Shown: piece after piece, positions 8,801 through 15,271 of the stretch | Numbering within the stretch: the first letter of the stretch is position 1 | Layout: each line of letters begins with the position of its first letter | DNA from: a virus | DNA: 24,165 bases | IMG/VR virus record: IMGVR_UViG_3300009163_000178 | Location: 1 to 24,165 of that record | Reading direction: 5' to 3' (one strand) | Notes under the pieces: generated by a model | Database searches by the model: none | What the model was told of the DNA's origin: nothing | Seen by the model: only the letters and a program-made list of their open reading frames with translations | Position numbers and translations under genes: made by a program

Positions 8801-10143
8801 AGCATAGTGCATCAAAAAATTTGCCCCCATTAAAAATTCTTGGAAGAAGTCGCACAGGCAACAATCTTATGTTTGAAGGTGAGCCTTGGGTTAGTAAAAA
8901 GATTATTGACCCTGAAACAGGCAAGGCAATGCGAACACCTTACGAACCTGGCTATAAAGTTCGTAGAGAACATGGTGATGATTGGTCAGAGTTCACAATA
9001 CCTGAAACAGCAATAAAAGGATTGGTTGAGCCTGATGAGCCTTACAGAAAAGGTGGAGCAGTTCACATGCAAGACGGTGGACTTCCTATCAGAGCGCACA
9101 ACAGAGAGTACGAAACACCTGATTTAATGAACGCTCGTGACATAGGTGTAACAGGTGATTACGAGGGTAAGGCGTTAACTCTTGGCAAACAACAAATGCG
9201 TAAAGACTTCGATGACGCAACCAAGATGAAGCGTGACATGGATTACATCCGCTATAGTCAGCCCTTCCGTGAAGGTAGACTCAGTGCGATGGCTATGAAA
9301 GACCCATCAAACCCAATCTATCAAGGCATGTTGCAATACGAACAACCGTTGATGGGTGGCAATGCAGGGATTGGCTTAATGGGCATGAGAACACCTGAAG
9401 AAGATTACAAGCTAAAAGCCTTACAGTTGATGTATCAGCAAAGGTTAGGTAAGGATGGCAACCTATCAGGTTTTGTAGGTATGCCATTTGGTGGCAAGCC
9501 TATGGGCGGTGTGCAATATAGAGGAAGGTTTGCTGAAGGTGGGATTGTTGATGACTACATCAAGGGTTTTCCTATGGGTTCTAGGTTTGTGCAGAAACAA
9601 GCACCCCAACCTGTTGCTGTTCAAGCAAAGCCTAAGATTGACAACTTTGAACACGCTTTGGGTTTTGTATTGCCCCATGAAGGGGGATATAACAACAGAA
9701 AAGGCGACTCTCCTACTAACTATGGCATTAAACAGAGTGTATACTCCGATTATTTGGGTCGTCCTGCTACTATTGATGATATTAAAAACATGCCAATCGA
9801 GCATGCTAAAGAGATATATCGTAAGCAGTATTGGAATCCGATAGAAGAGCATGGCTTAGATTTAAAACCATCCGTGGTAGCCTTTGACGCCGCGGTAAAT
9901 CAAGGTCCAACCTTTGCAAGGTCGATGGTTGGCTCTACGCAAGGTGATATAGAAAAGATGTTAGAGGCGAGACAGCAAAGGTATAACGAGGTAATTAAGA
10001 ACAATCCGTCTAAGAGAAGATTTAAAGCAGGATGGGATAATCGCATGAACGCTGTAAGAAATTACGCCATGGAAGATTACCATGCCAAAGGTGGCAAAAT
10101 ATCAACAGACGATATGAAAATAGCTTTACTAAGGAATAAATAA
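2854..10143 (+). CDS. Giant polyvalent virion protein with ADP-ribosyltransferase, methyltransferase and muramidase domains
   Basis: A single unbroken frame gives 2429 residues. Visible modules are: ADP-ribosyltransferase-like at 86-246 (YHIT, later KSAIGNQGTFDPNEPDI); a second at 297-484 (MYHGS, FLSPDPEFSKDF, YDPNRIKSAIGNRGTYD); a SAM methyltransferase-like domain at 516-687 (DYGAGLGEG at 547-555); an unassigned domain at 709-1059; a Pro-rich linker with a mildly hydrophobic stretch at 1183-1215; a phage polyvalent-type domain at 1336-1900 (DDRTDVDGKKG, VDELQSD); two unassigned regions at 1940-2226; and a GH108-type muramidase at 2262-2410 with HEGGY (probable catalytic Glu2276) and TNYGI. 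Gly-Gly motifs separate the modules. Such proteins are generally thought to be packaged and injected. It is probably an ejection protein whose muramidase opens the wall. No protease or intein was seen. Confidence 0.85.
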   Translation: MPIPSPARMKAMLQIAKDRKLMNIRKELSGERARQAEIMRYVEPTTPIVPVADEVVMKEFIRRHGNPDVIEGDQRQENQNKFLEGSKTREPLYHITPKDLTTIKAGGDDPTMSGEATWLTSNKEHQPAMHNVAGSGGFDKSGYREGTNVMPLYMSSKNPLILDDVGMLDWAKDVFANGSDEFPYLMPKEWADAVKDAGYDSIHLLDPHGGGKNTKDYEYISLYPETQLKSAIGNQGTFDPNEPDITKAHGGAVHMAGGGDAISMAIKMAKKATQNVLPQAQREANLQKFLAPSVEKRRMYHGSKEPNITEFKTRKDLTNEDNMTGHYADERDAVFLSPDPEFSKDFSVWGYTDEGKAPTTYPVYAQVERPFDFDNPEHLQKVKATYLDMFHNPESEFYDPHITSSERSMDLHRFNQKVDDLPKDENNWGRIENQQFQDVLKDLGFDSFYTRERGTKNLGIYDPNRIKSAIGNRGTYDLGESDINKARGGAIHMAKGGAEAIKQAIKQAKNLPPPENAQRTQIIGTLPTYEKARMLFELNKAKGKGIDYGAGLGEGAKILKADTYEPYPKDWKPTFTNPEDIPDEEYGKLTNLNVLNVVPREVRDEMVLDMGRVMRPKSHGIITTRGADVMNAKGKKGPEPMSVITSRETYQKGFDKNELVDYLRYMLGDDFDIDKLNLGPAGAMVQKKAGGGEVIKQAVKQAKKASKAENTARGLYHPIGGGKKLVRPISEMGIKSVDNPDMPLVPKKIITYEDMLGGVGVPLTVDRSGAGKLIQEVGGEPLIREVPTQGGIDYTRWNEAFASLPNVANRYGNRIVEASKMKGVDPDKIFGLSNLMSHTGIDFSHQPMEVLLNQFDPTLLDKKRVVEFNTAVQSQPVVNQKTKKVTYPFINFAGIETPEGRQELLETSNYGGELRKNVMHKMNLGDFEDMEFPSIAEARTATTEPRLLDEPTATVGHNVARFNPEGIVTYETDKPHYSYTGVIKGHPTLGGYAGEAEQTLPMNDIFQEYFDVRRALDKPEGSDMRALSMSMPIQKFDDEWLDRVKKAQEARDLKIKTGEFKAGGAVGMKEGGKGTVSLEGVRYEPDPIYTDPMGATVPIGTVEDESIWKPILKDDQMRLELAKQPKPIATPISFGKEPYRDPLTGILVDDPLSALPPGANVKPSTKYPQVTPFPTSLEPPKNTMTAAGIIEPLATVASAVPTFMGALPYAFGKSLITNSDFPTNFNEAMSAGTYIPRTQEGLENLESVSDKLDKVMREYKLAPIMPELHGLEPIIGAGLKQGVKAGVRGGTNLTKGLGEKAYLSTENMLRNQGLMPSVVPQGQTTTAPISPKDDFGFYSKLERSALNLQRKQGNGQAFINELRTKGATPEELDMSGLKEFLATKPNFTKQEVQDYVQMHRPKLNERVLVDRPALDSMINEKLKTFGYSVEDTIEGATGEPSYLFRDKDSNEVDYEDLPSDVQDFISENFSSNNIPSAKYADMKGTRTPGGENYREVLITYPKRAERGSDSVERKNEIAKVIFGADSYDSLNYRQKESVLSRFRLESQVYNKGHFGDVADNVMAHLRLDDRTDVDGKKGTLVDELQSDIHQEGRESGYKKEYEESDEINQLLKKRGNEGLMANEVKQLDKLITNATLVPDAPYKEDWYKVGLKKAIQKAVENGDDRIYTPTGKDLIDRYESELRKNVDYISYEPFEEDGVKYYEISAGKNGEEVFSKEGVNEEELQKLLGKSIAKKIINNQGESAGTDYRPDWKMLVGDDLSIGGSGMIEYYDKRYPAYLKSFAEKYGGTVGETKIYLNKKYYLADSEGNLLSDVAYETEKQALEKGNYMNYSDTYPNWQVAQKKEITQDDMRKLYGYSDEEWAKVSDKQKNAMANTLNKDVLRKVYYYEPSEEAKKKIIGGLPYKEGGIVKMAGGGGVKKAAQNAIKTASQGKVGQLANKDLLTVQDFHTSLGDAIRARAMEAQKQMDSWDYKYSPDQYVFTEHSASKNLPPLKILGRSRTGNNLMFEGEPWVSKKIIDPETGKAMRTPYEPGYKVRREHGDDWSEFTIPETAIKGLVEPDEPYRKGGAVHMQDGGLPIRAHNREYETPDLMNARDIGVTGDYEGKALTLGKQQMRKDFDDATKMKRDMDYIRYSQPFREGRLSAMAMKDPSNPIYQGMLQYEQPLMGGNAGIGLMGMRTPEEDYKLKALQLMYQQRLGKDGNLSGFVGMPFGGKPMGGVQYRGRFAEGGIVDDYIKGFPMGSRFVQKQAPQPVAVQAKPKIDNFEHALGFVLPHEGGYNNRKGDSPTNYGIKQSVYSDYLGRPATIDDIKNMPIEHAKEIYRKQYWNPIEEHGLDLKPSVVAFDAAVNQGPTFARSMVGSTQGDIEKMLEARQQRYNEVIKNNPSKRRFKAGWDNRMNAVRNYAMEDYHAKGGKISTDDMKIALLRNK
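3592..3630 (+). repeat. Gly-Gly junction 1, between the two ART-like domains
   Basis: This encodes KAHGGAVHMAGGG at residues 247-259 of the giant protein, followed by an amphipathic Ala/Ile/Lys helix (AISMAIKMAKKA). It lies exactly between the two ADP-ribosyltransferase-like domains. The same motif recurs at six or more other module borders. Confidence 0.7.
4309..4344 (+). repeat. Gly-Gly junction 2, before the methyltransferase-like domain
   Basis: This encodes KARGGAIHMAKGG at residues 486-498, then EAIKQAIKQAKN, a helix nearly the same as those after junctions 1 and 3. It lies between the second ART-like domain and the methyltransferase-like domain. Confidence 0.7.
4915..4965 (+). repeat. 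Gly-Gly junction 3, after the methyltransferase-like domain
   Basis: This encodes KKAGGGEV followed by IKQAVKQAKKASK at residues 687-707. Compared with junction 2 the Gly-Gly part is shortened, but the following helix is closely similar. It separates the methyltransferase-like domain from the unassigned domain at 709-1059. Confidence 0.65.
6034..6069 (+). repeat. Gly-Gly junction 4
   Basis: This encodes KAGGAVGMKEGG at residues 1061-1072, between the unassigned domain and a Pro-rich linker. The Lys-helix seen after junctions 1 to 3 is missing here. Confidence 0.65.
8566..8604 (+). repeat. Gly-Gly junction 5
   Basis: This encodes KEGGIVKMAGGGG at residues 1905-1917, followed by VKKAAQNAIKTASQ, again the Gly-Gly motif plus a Lys/Ala helix. 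It directly follows the conserved polyvalent-type domain. Confidence 0.65.
9049..9081 (+). repeat. Gly-Gly junction 6
   Basis: This encodes KGGAVHMQDGG at residues 2066-2076, closely matching junction 1 (GGAVHM). Weaker copies, AEGGIV at 2228-2232 (nt 9535-9549) and AKGGK at 2411-2415 (nt 10084-10098), flank the muramidase. Confidence 0.65.
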
Positions 10144-12770
10144 TGCCTGACATGCCTATACCCCAAGATTACAATCGTTTTATTGACCCACAGACAGGAG
10201 AGCCTGTCGAAGACGAATCTGTATTTGAGATATTCAATAATGAAGAGCCTGATTACGAAGAGTTGCCTGATGGCTCGGCAATAGTCAAAGTTGACGACCT
10301 TAAAGGTCCTGACGAAACGCCTGATTTCTATCAGAACTTAGCTGAGACTGTAAAGAGTTGGGAACTTGATACGATTGCAGGCAAGTATCTTGACCTGATT
10401 GAAAAAGACAAAAGTGCTCGTGAAGACAGAGACAAGCAATACGAAGATGGTATCCGTCGCACAGGCTTAGGACATGATGCCCCAGGCGGTGCTCAGTTTA
10501 TGGGAGCGTCTAAGGTTGTTCACCCTATTATGGCTGAGTCATGCGTAGACTTCGCAGCTCGTGCTATCAAGGAATTATTCCCACCTGACGGGCCTGTCCG
10601 TACAAAGATTCTTGGCGAAGTAACAGAAGAGAAGACTTCTAAAGCCGAGCGTAAGCGTGACTACATGAATTGGCAGTTAACAGAGCAGATTGAAGAATAC
10701 CGTGACGAGCAAGAGCAAATGCTGACACAGTTACCTCTAGGTGGCTCGCAGTACATGAAGATGTGGTATGACGATGGCAAAAAGCGTCCTTGTGCTGAGT
10801 TTGTCCCAATTGATAATGTCTATCTACCCTTCTCTGCAGGTAACTTCTACACAGCAATGCGTGTAACCGAGGCGCAAGATATTACTCAAGAAGAGTATGA
10901 CCTACGAGTAGCGCAGGAGTTGTATTGTGACCTCAATGTCTACCGTGTTCCACAAGAGCCTGAAGAAACCAAGTCACAGAAGGCTACAAATAAGATAGAG
11001 GGTAAGAAGTCCGAATCGTCTAATGTGGATGGTGTACGTCGTGTATACCATATCTATACATGGCTCGAACTCGAAGAAGACACTATTTCTAAGGGTGACA
11101 GAGCTCCCTACATATTAATGATTGATGAGAACGAGAGTTCTGTAATTGGTTTATATCGAAATTGGGAAAATGGGGATGAAACGCTTACTAAGTTGGATTG
11201 GCTCATCGAGTTTAAATTTATTCCGTGGCGTGGTGCTTATGCCATTGGCTTGCCTCATCTTATTGGTGGGCTCAGCGCTGCTCTTACAGGTGCTCTTCGT
11301 GCTCTTTTGGACTCAGCTCACATTAATAATGCACCGACGATGCTCAAGCTCAAAGGTGGGAAGATTTCAGGGCAGTCGCAAGTAATCGATGTAACCCAAG
11401 TAGTAGAGATAGAAGGAGCTCCTGGGGTTGATGATGTCCGTAAAATCGCTATGCAAGTGCCATTTAACCCACCAAATCAGGTTTTATTCCAATTATTGGG
11501 TTGGATAACAGACGCAGCTAAGGGAGTTGTCACTACTTCCGAAGAAAAGATAGCCGATGTTACCTCAAATGCTCCTGTTGGAACGACTCAAGCCCTTATT
11601 GAACAAGGCGCTGCGGTATTTTCATCGATTCATTCACGATTACATGACTCACAAAAACGTGTATTTAAGATATTGGCTCGTTTAAACCGTTGGTATCTTG
11701 ATGAGCAAGCAAAAGGCGAGATTGTCCGTGATTTAGAGATTAAAAAAGAGGATTTTGAGACAAATGCAGACGTTATTCCTGTATCTGACCCTCATATCTT
11801 TGCAGAAAGCCAACGCTATGCACAAATTCAAGCGTTAGCACAACGAGCACAAGCAAATCCTGACTTATATAACCGTCTAGCGGTTGAAAAGCGTATCCTC
11901 AGGCAGATAAAGTTACCTGATGTCAACGAAGTTCTACCTGACCCACAAGATGTGAAGGAAATGAACCCTGCTTTAGAGAATGTCTCTATGACCTTAGGAA
12001 AGCCTGTAGGAGCGTTCCCAAATCAAGACCATATCTCGCATATAGTCACTCACTTATCGTATGCTGTTGACCCTATGTTCGGCTCTAATCCGATTATGGC
12101 TACAACAACCATACCTGCAATGCTTGAGCATATCAAACAGCACTTAACTTTATGGTATCTCAATCAGGTTGATACTTACGCATCTGTAAGTCTTGGTAAG
12201 CCGTTCAATGTCTTGAAGATTGAGCCAATTATCCGTGAGGCGCAACAGTTAATCGCCGCGGTGGCACAGCATACCCATCAAGACGCTCAACAGCAGTTAA
12301 CGCCACAAGTAATGCCTGCAATACAGCAAATGATGCAAACAATGCAACAAATGCGTACTCAGGCAACACAGCCTACTGACCCTAACATCATGGCTCAGGT
12401 TAACGCCTTGACTCAGACATCGATGGCAGAAACACAGCGTAAGGCGGCTCTTGATAAAGCTAATCTACAGTTAGAGGCTCAGAAGATACAGCAAGATACA
12501 CAAGAGAATCATGACAAGTTAGTCGCCCAACAACAGATTGAGGGTGCTAAGTTAACGCATGATGCCAACCTATTGTCTATTGAGCGACAGTTCCAAGCAC
12601 AACAGCAACAAGCGCAAATGAATCAACAAATGCAAATGCAACAAATGCAACAAGTAGCAGAGGCGCAAAAAGCGCAACAACAAGCGCAACAGCAGGGTAT
12701 CGCTCAAGAGGGCGTTGCACAGCAATCTCAGCAACAACCACAACCACCACAACCACCACAAGGAGTATGA
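10143..12770 (+). CDS. Portal (head-tail connector) protein with Gln-rich tail
   Basis: This 875-residue protein is the probable portal, the ring through which DNA enters and leaves the head. The size suits large podovirus portals. Portal-like stretches include GGAQFMGASKVVHPIMAESC near residue 115, AIKELFPPDGPVRTK near 141, and a long central helical region ending in RVFKILARLNRWYLDE. From about residue 700 it becomes Gln/Met-rich and helical, ending in a QPQPPQPPQ tail, as expected for an inner barrel. It starts within the stop of the giant gene (TAATG), with AAGGA upstream, so the two are translationally coupled. It lies one gene downstream of the packaging unit. The exact portal family is not certain. 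Confidence 0.85.
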   Translation: MPDMPIPQDYNRFIDPQTGEPVEDESVFEIFNNEEPDYEELPDGSAIVKVDDLKGPDETPDFYQNLAETVKSWELDTIAGKYLDLIEKDKSAREDRDKQYEDGIRRTGLGHDAPGGAQFMGASKVVHPIMAESCVDFAARAIKELFPPDGPVRTKILGEVTEEKTSKAERKRDYMNWQLTEQIEEYRDEQEQMLTQLPLGGSQYMKMWYDDGKKRPCAEFVPIDNVYLPFSAGNFYTAMRVTEAQDITQEEYDLRVAQELYCDLNVYRVPQEPEETKSQKATNKIEGKKSESSNVDGVRRVYHIYTWLELEEDTISKGDRAPYILMIDENESSVIGLYRNWENGDETLTKLDWLIEFKFIPWRGAYAIGLPHLIGGLSAALTGALRALLDSAHINNAPTMLKLKGGKISGQSQVIDVTQVVEIEGAPGVDDVRKIAMQVPFNPPNQVLFQLLGWITDAAKGVVTTSEEKIADVTSNAPVGTTQALIEQGAAVFSSIHSRLHDSQKRVFKILARLNRWYLDEQAKGEIVRDLEIKKEDFETNADVIPVSDPHIFAESQRYAQIQALAQRAQANPDLYNRLAVEKRILRQIKLPDVNEVLPDPQDVKEMNPALENVSMTLGKPVGAFPNQDHISHIVTHLSYAVDPMFGSNPIMATTTIPAMLEHIKQHLTLWYLNQVDTYASVSLGKPFNVLKIEPIIREAQQLIAAVAQHTHQDAQQQLTPQVMPAIQQMMQTMQQMRTQATQPTDPNIMAQVNALTQTSMAETQRKAALDKANLQLEAQKIQQDTQENHDKLVAQQQIEGAKLTHDANLLSIERQFQAQQQQAQMNQQMQMQQMQQVAEAQKAQQQAQQQGIAQEGVAQQSQQQPQPPQPPQGV

Positions 12771-12771
12771 C

Positions 12772-13053
12772 ATGGCAGATGATTTTATTAATATGCACAA
12801 ACGTATCGCAATGGGTATGCCCAATGCTGAAACGCACCTAAAAAAGGGCGGAAAAGTAGCTAAATACGCTAATGGCGGAGCAGTTGCTGAGTCAAGGGCA
12901 GCTAATCTACCTGCTAAAGGAGCACCTTTAAAGGCTGACTTTAATGCAGGAAAAGCCAAGGTAGCATCGTTGAAAAACGGTGGAATGCCTAAAAAGACAG
13001 GATTGATGATTGCAATATCACTAGGAAAGAAACCTTCAGCTAGAGGTCGTTAA
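12772..13053 (+). CDS. Small basic Gly-Gly-motif protein
   Basis: This 93-residue Lys-rich protein starts at the ATG at 12772, where AGGAG at 12761-12765 is well spaced. A longer in-frame start at 12715 lies inside the CAA repeat of the portal gene, without a ribosome site. The protein carries two copies of the junction motif, HLKKGGKVAKYANGGAV and SLKNGGMPKK, but no recognisable domain. It matches the motif style of the giant protein and of the products at 17968 and 19202, so a shared role in the virion is possible. It has no signal peptide or membrane helix. The product is of unknown function. Confidence 0.75.
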   Translation: MADDFINMHKRIAMGMPNAETHLKKGGKVAKYANGGAVAESRAANLPAKGAPLKADFNAGKAKVASLKNGGMPKKTGLMIAISLGKKPSARGR

Positions 13054-13241
13054 TGGAACTTATTAACGGTTTAATCAACAAAATTAAACTACGACAGGTG
13101 GAGATAGTAGATTCAATGGTTAACGGACGATTTGTTAATTTCGAAAGTTACCAACGATATGTAGGACAGCACCAAGGTTTGCAAGAAGCTTTGGATATTT
13201 TAAATAACTTAATGAAAGAAAAGGACGAAGATGTCGAATGA
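13053..13241 (+). CDS. Small helical conserved phage protein
   Basis: This 62-residue protein starts within the preceding stop (TAATG) and overlaps the next gene by 11 bases. It appears almost wholly helical: an N-terminal helix (LINGLINKIKLRQVEIVDSM), a short NGRFVNFESYQRYVG link, and a C-terminal helix ending in acidic residues. Similar short proteins are, to my recollection, common near the portal gene of podovirus-like phages, without assigned function. The tight packing between portal and cochaperonin genes suggests a minor head role. Confidence 0.8.
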   Translation: MELINGLINKIKLRQVEIVDSMVNGRFVNFESYQRYVGQHQGLQEALDILNNLMKEKDEDVE

Positions 13242-13653
13242 TATCGAACAGACGCTTGCAGAAGCGTTTCCAAAGATTGACCCTTTAATGTCTCCGTATG
13301 GAGCGAGAGTTCTAGTACAACTTAGAGCTGTCAAAGAAAAGGTAACAAGTGCAGGTATCTATATTCCTGAGGAAACAAAAGAAACAGAGAAGTGGAACAC
13401 GATGATTGGTAAGGTTATTGCTATTGGACCTATTGCCTTTTGTAACCGTGATACTCAACAACCTTGGCCCGAAGGTGCATGGGCACAAGTTGGAGAATAT
13501 GTTCGTGTCCCTAAATGGGGTGGTGACCGTTGGGAAATAGACTTTACTGACGAGAATGGCTCTAAGGGAAGGGCTTTATTTACCTTCTTTAATGACCATG
13601 AGTTGATTGGTAAGGTTACAGGTGACCCTCGTGAAATAAAAGCGTTTATTTAA
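13231..13653 (+). CDS. GroES-like cochaperonin
   Basis: The 140-residue product resembles the 10 kDa chaperonin fold. The core PYGARVLVQLRAVKEK (about residues 22-37) corresponds to the opening GroES strand. TSAGIYIPEETKETEKW (about 39-55) resembles the mobile loop that docks on GroEL, with IYI in place of the usual hydrophobic tripeptide. GKVIAIGP (60-67) and VGEYVRVPKWGG (87-98) match later strands. Compared with GroES there is an insertion with QPWPEGAW and an extended C-terminus. Phage cochaperonins such as T4 gp31 replace GroES so that the capsid protein can fold in the host GroEL cage. Its position just upstream of the scaffold and capsid genes fits that role. No GroEL gene is in the window. 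It overlaps the preceding gene by 11 bases. Confidence 0.75.
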   Translation: MSNDIEQTLAEAFPKIDPLMSPYGARVLVQLRAVKEKVTSAGIYIPEETKETEKWNTMIGKVIAIGPIAFCNRDTQQPWPEGAWAQVGEYVRVPKWGGDRWEIDFTDENGSKGRALFTFFNDHELIGKVTGDPREIKAFI

Positions 13654-13672
13654 GTTTTGAAAGGAAAACTGT

Positions 13673-14632
13673 ATGAATAGCACTGAAAAGTTGGAAATGC
13701 AAGAGGCTGAAGATGGTTCTGCCATGGTTCAGCTACCTGAAGGAGAAGTATCTCCTCAGAGTGAATCCTCGAAGAGCGATTACAGGGAAGACGATGATGA
13801 TGAGCCACAACAAGCTGATTCTGACCCTGAAAGAGAAGCAATAAGAGAAGCTCGTCGTGAAGAAAGACGCTTAAAAAAGCAAATTCACCGTGAGAAGGCG
13901 AGAGAGTCAAACACCTTAATATCCGCTCTTAAAAAACAAAATGAACATCTAGCTGAGAGATTAGCAGTCATTGAGAAGAAAACCTCAGGTGCTGAGCTTG
14001 CACGAGTTGATAAAGCCATAGAAGATGCAGGCGTTCAACTTGAGTATGCCAAGATGAAATTGCAAGAGTCTGTTAGCGCAAGCGATGGACAAGGGGCAAT
14101 TCAAGCACAAGAAATGCTCTATGATGCTAAGCAAAAGATGGAGGCTTTATCAAATATTAAGAGACAAGCCACCCATTACAACTCTCAGCCGAAACAAAAT
14201 ATCAGTGTTCCTGACCCAATTGTGCAAAAGTATGTCACAGATTGGATGGAAGAGAACCCTTGGTATGACCCTACAGGCAAGAATGAGGAGTCACAAATCA
14301 CTCAAATTATCGATAAAAAGTTGACAGAAGAAGGCTATGACCCTTCTAGTCCTGATTATTGGGATGAATTAACCTACCGAGTGAAAAAAAGATTGCCTGA
14401 AATGTCAAATCGTGCTTATAATGATTCTAGTGTTCGTAACCAAAGACCGAGGTCGTTTGTGACAAGTTCAGGAAGAGAATCTTCTGCATCACCTAAAGGA
14501 AATCAGTATGTACTGACTCCTGATAGGGTATCTGCCATGAAAGAGGCAGGTGTGTGGGATAACCCTGATTCAAGGAAAAGAGCCACTCAGCGTTATATGG
14601 AGTGGGACAGACAGAACAAGGACAGGAAATAA
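13673..14632 (+). CDS. Scaffold-like protein
   Basis: This 319-residue protein has the build of a capsid scaffold. It has an acidic disordered N-terminus with a DDDDE run, a highly charged coiled-coil region from about residue 50 to 165 (REARREERRLKKQI), and a C-terminal segment with Trp and basic residues (VWDNPDSRKRATQRYMEW) that could bind the capsid. It lies upstream of the capsid genes, where scaffolds usually sit. The start has AAGGA (13661-13665) before the ATG. The assignment rests on composition and position, with no sequence motif, so a head-associated protein with another role is possible. No protease for scaffold removal was seen. Confidence 0.65.
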   Translation: MNSTEKLEMQEAEDGSAMVQLPEGEVSPQSESSKSDYREDDDDEPQQADSDPEREAIREARREERRLKKQIHREKARESNTLISALKKQNEHLAERLAVIEKKTSGAELARVDKAIEDAGVQLEYAKMKLQESVSASDGQGAIQAQEMLYDAKQKMEALSNIKRQATHYNSQPKQNISVPDPIVQKYVTDWMEENPWYDPTGKNEESQITQIIDKKLTEEGYDPSSPDYWDELTYRVKKRLPEMSNRAYNDSSVRNQRPRSFVTSSGRESSASPKGNQYVLTPDRVSAMKEAGVWDNPDSRKRATQRYMEWDRQNKDRK

Positions 14633-14634
14633 TT

Positions 14635-15168
14635 ATGGACAATCGCTTAAAAAAGAGTTCAGGTAGCAATCGTGAAAGTCGTGCATCTATTGATTCAAGT
14701 CGTGATGCGCCTGAAAATAGTTTTGCTTTATCGGAGGAACGTCGTAGGATGTTCCGTAATGAATTTCTGCAAGAATCACTGCCTACCGCACCTGATATTC
14801 CAGGATTTCACTTATGTTGGTTGTCAACAACAAGTCAGTATGACCCAATCCATAAACGTACTCGCATCGGATATGTTCCTGTGAAAGCCGAAGAAGTCCC
14901 AGGCTTTGATAACTACCGTGTAAAAGCAGGCGATATGGAAGGACTTATTGCATGTAACGAGATGGTTCTTTATAAAATTCCTCAAGACATCTATCAGGAC
15001 TATATGGCAGAAGTACACCACTATGCTCCGATGGATGAACAGGAAAAGGTTAAAGTTCAACAAGACCAATTGTTAAATGCAAGAGACTCCAATGGTCGTG
15101 CGCTTGGTAAGGTGGAAGGTGACGGAATGGACTTTGATTTAAGTAGGAAAGCACCGATATTCAACTGA
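14635..15168 (+). CDS. Conserved phage protein of unknown function upstream of capsid genes
   Basis: This 177-residue protein has a disordered Ser/Arg-rich start and a compact centre (GFHLCWLSTTSQYDPIHKR, then IGYVPVKAEEVPGF), followed by an acidic, probably helical C-terminus. I chose the ATG at 14635 because AGGA lies at a good distance. A GTG at 14602 in the same frame would overlap the scaffold gene by 31 bases. Related proteins are, to my recollection, found next to capsid genes in podovirus-like phages, but I know of no assigned function. A head-assembly or maturation role is an inference from position. Confidence 0.75.
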   Translation: MDNRLKKSSGSNRESRASIDSSRDAPENSFALSEERRRMFRNEFLQESLPTAPDIPGFHLCWLSTTSQYDPIHKRTRIGYVPVKAEEVPGFDNYRVKAGDMEGLIACNEMVLYKIPQDIYQDYMAEVHHYAPMDEQEKVKVQQDQLLNARDSNGRALGKVEGDGMDFDLSRKAPIFN

Positions 15169-15185
15169 TTTAGTAGTATTTCTTA

Positions 15186-15230
15186 AAAATTGCGTTAAAG
15201 CGATTTTGCTTATTTAGCTTTGCATAAAGC
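15186..15230 (+). promoter_or_regulatory. Two small hairpins in the leader of the capsid genes
   Basis: AAAATTGC at 15186-15193 pairs with GCGATTTT at 15200-15207, and GCTTT at 15217-15221 pairs with AAAGC at 15226-15230 around a GCAT loop. They lie in the 103-base gap before the next gene, which begins after AAGGAG. They could stabilise the mRNA of the abundant capsid proteins or weakly terminate transcription. No promoter was convincing here. Confidence 0.4.
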
Positions 15231-15271
15231 GAAAACCAAAATTTTATTTAACCATTTTTAAGGAGTCACAT

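Noticed and set aside
9466-9852. Minus-strand 128-residue open frame inside the giant gene
   Set aside because: It lies opposite the recognisable muramidase coding sequence and the product resembles nothing. Other minus-strand frames were discarded for the same reason.
2854-10143. Intein or programmed frameshift in the giant gene
   Set aside because: The frame is continuous. There is no Cys/Ser...His-Asn splicing block and no slippery site followed by a frame change.
12595-12765. CRISPR-like repeats in the CAA-rich stretch
   Set aside because: The repeats are simple coding triplets in a Gln-rich protein, with no regular spacer.
12715-12771. Upstream ATG for the small basic protein
   Set aside because: It lies in the CAA repeat of the portal gene. 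AGGAG fits the ATG at 12772, and the extra residues are His/Asn low-complexity.
12570-12959. Minus-strand Leu-rich open frames opposite the portal end and the next gene
   Set aside because: They mirror the CAA repeats, which read as TTG on the other strand. The sequence is low-complexity, there is no ribosome site, and a well-supported + gene covers the same bases.
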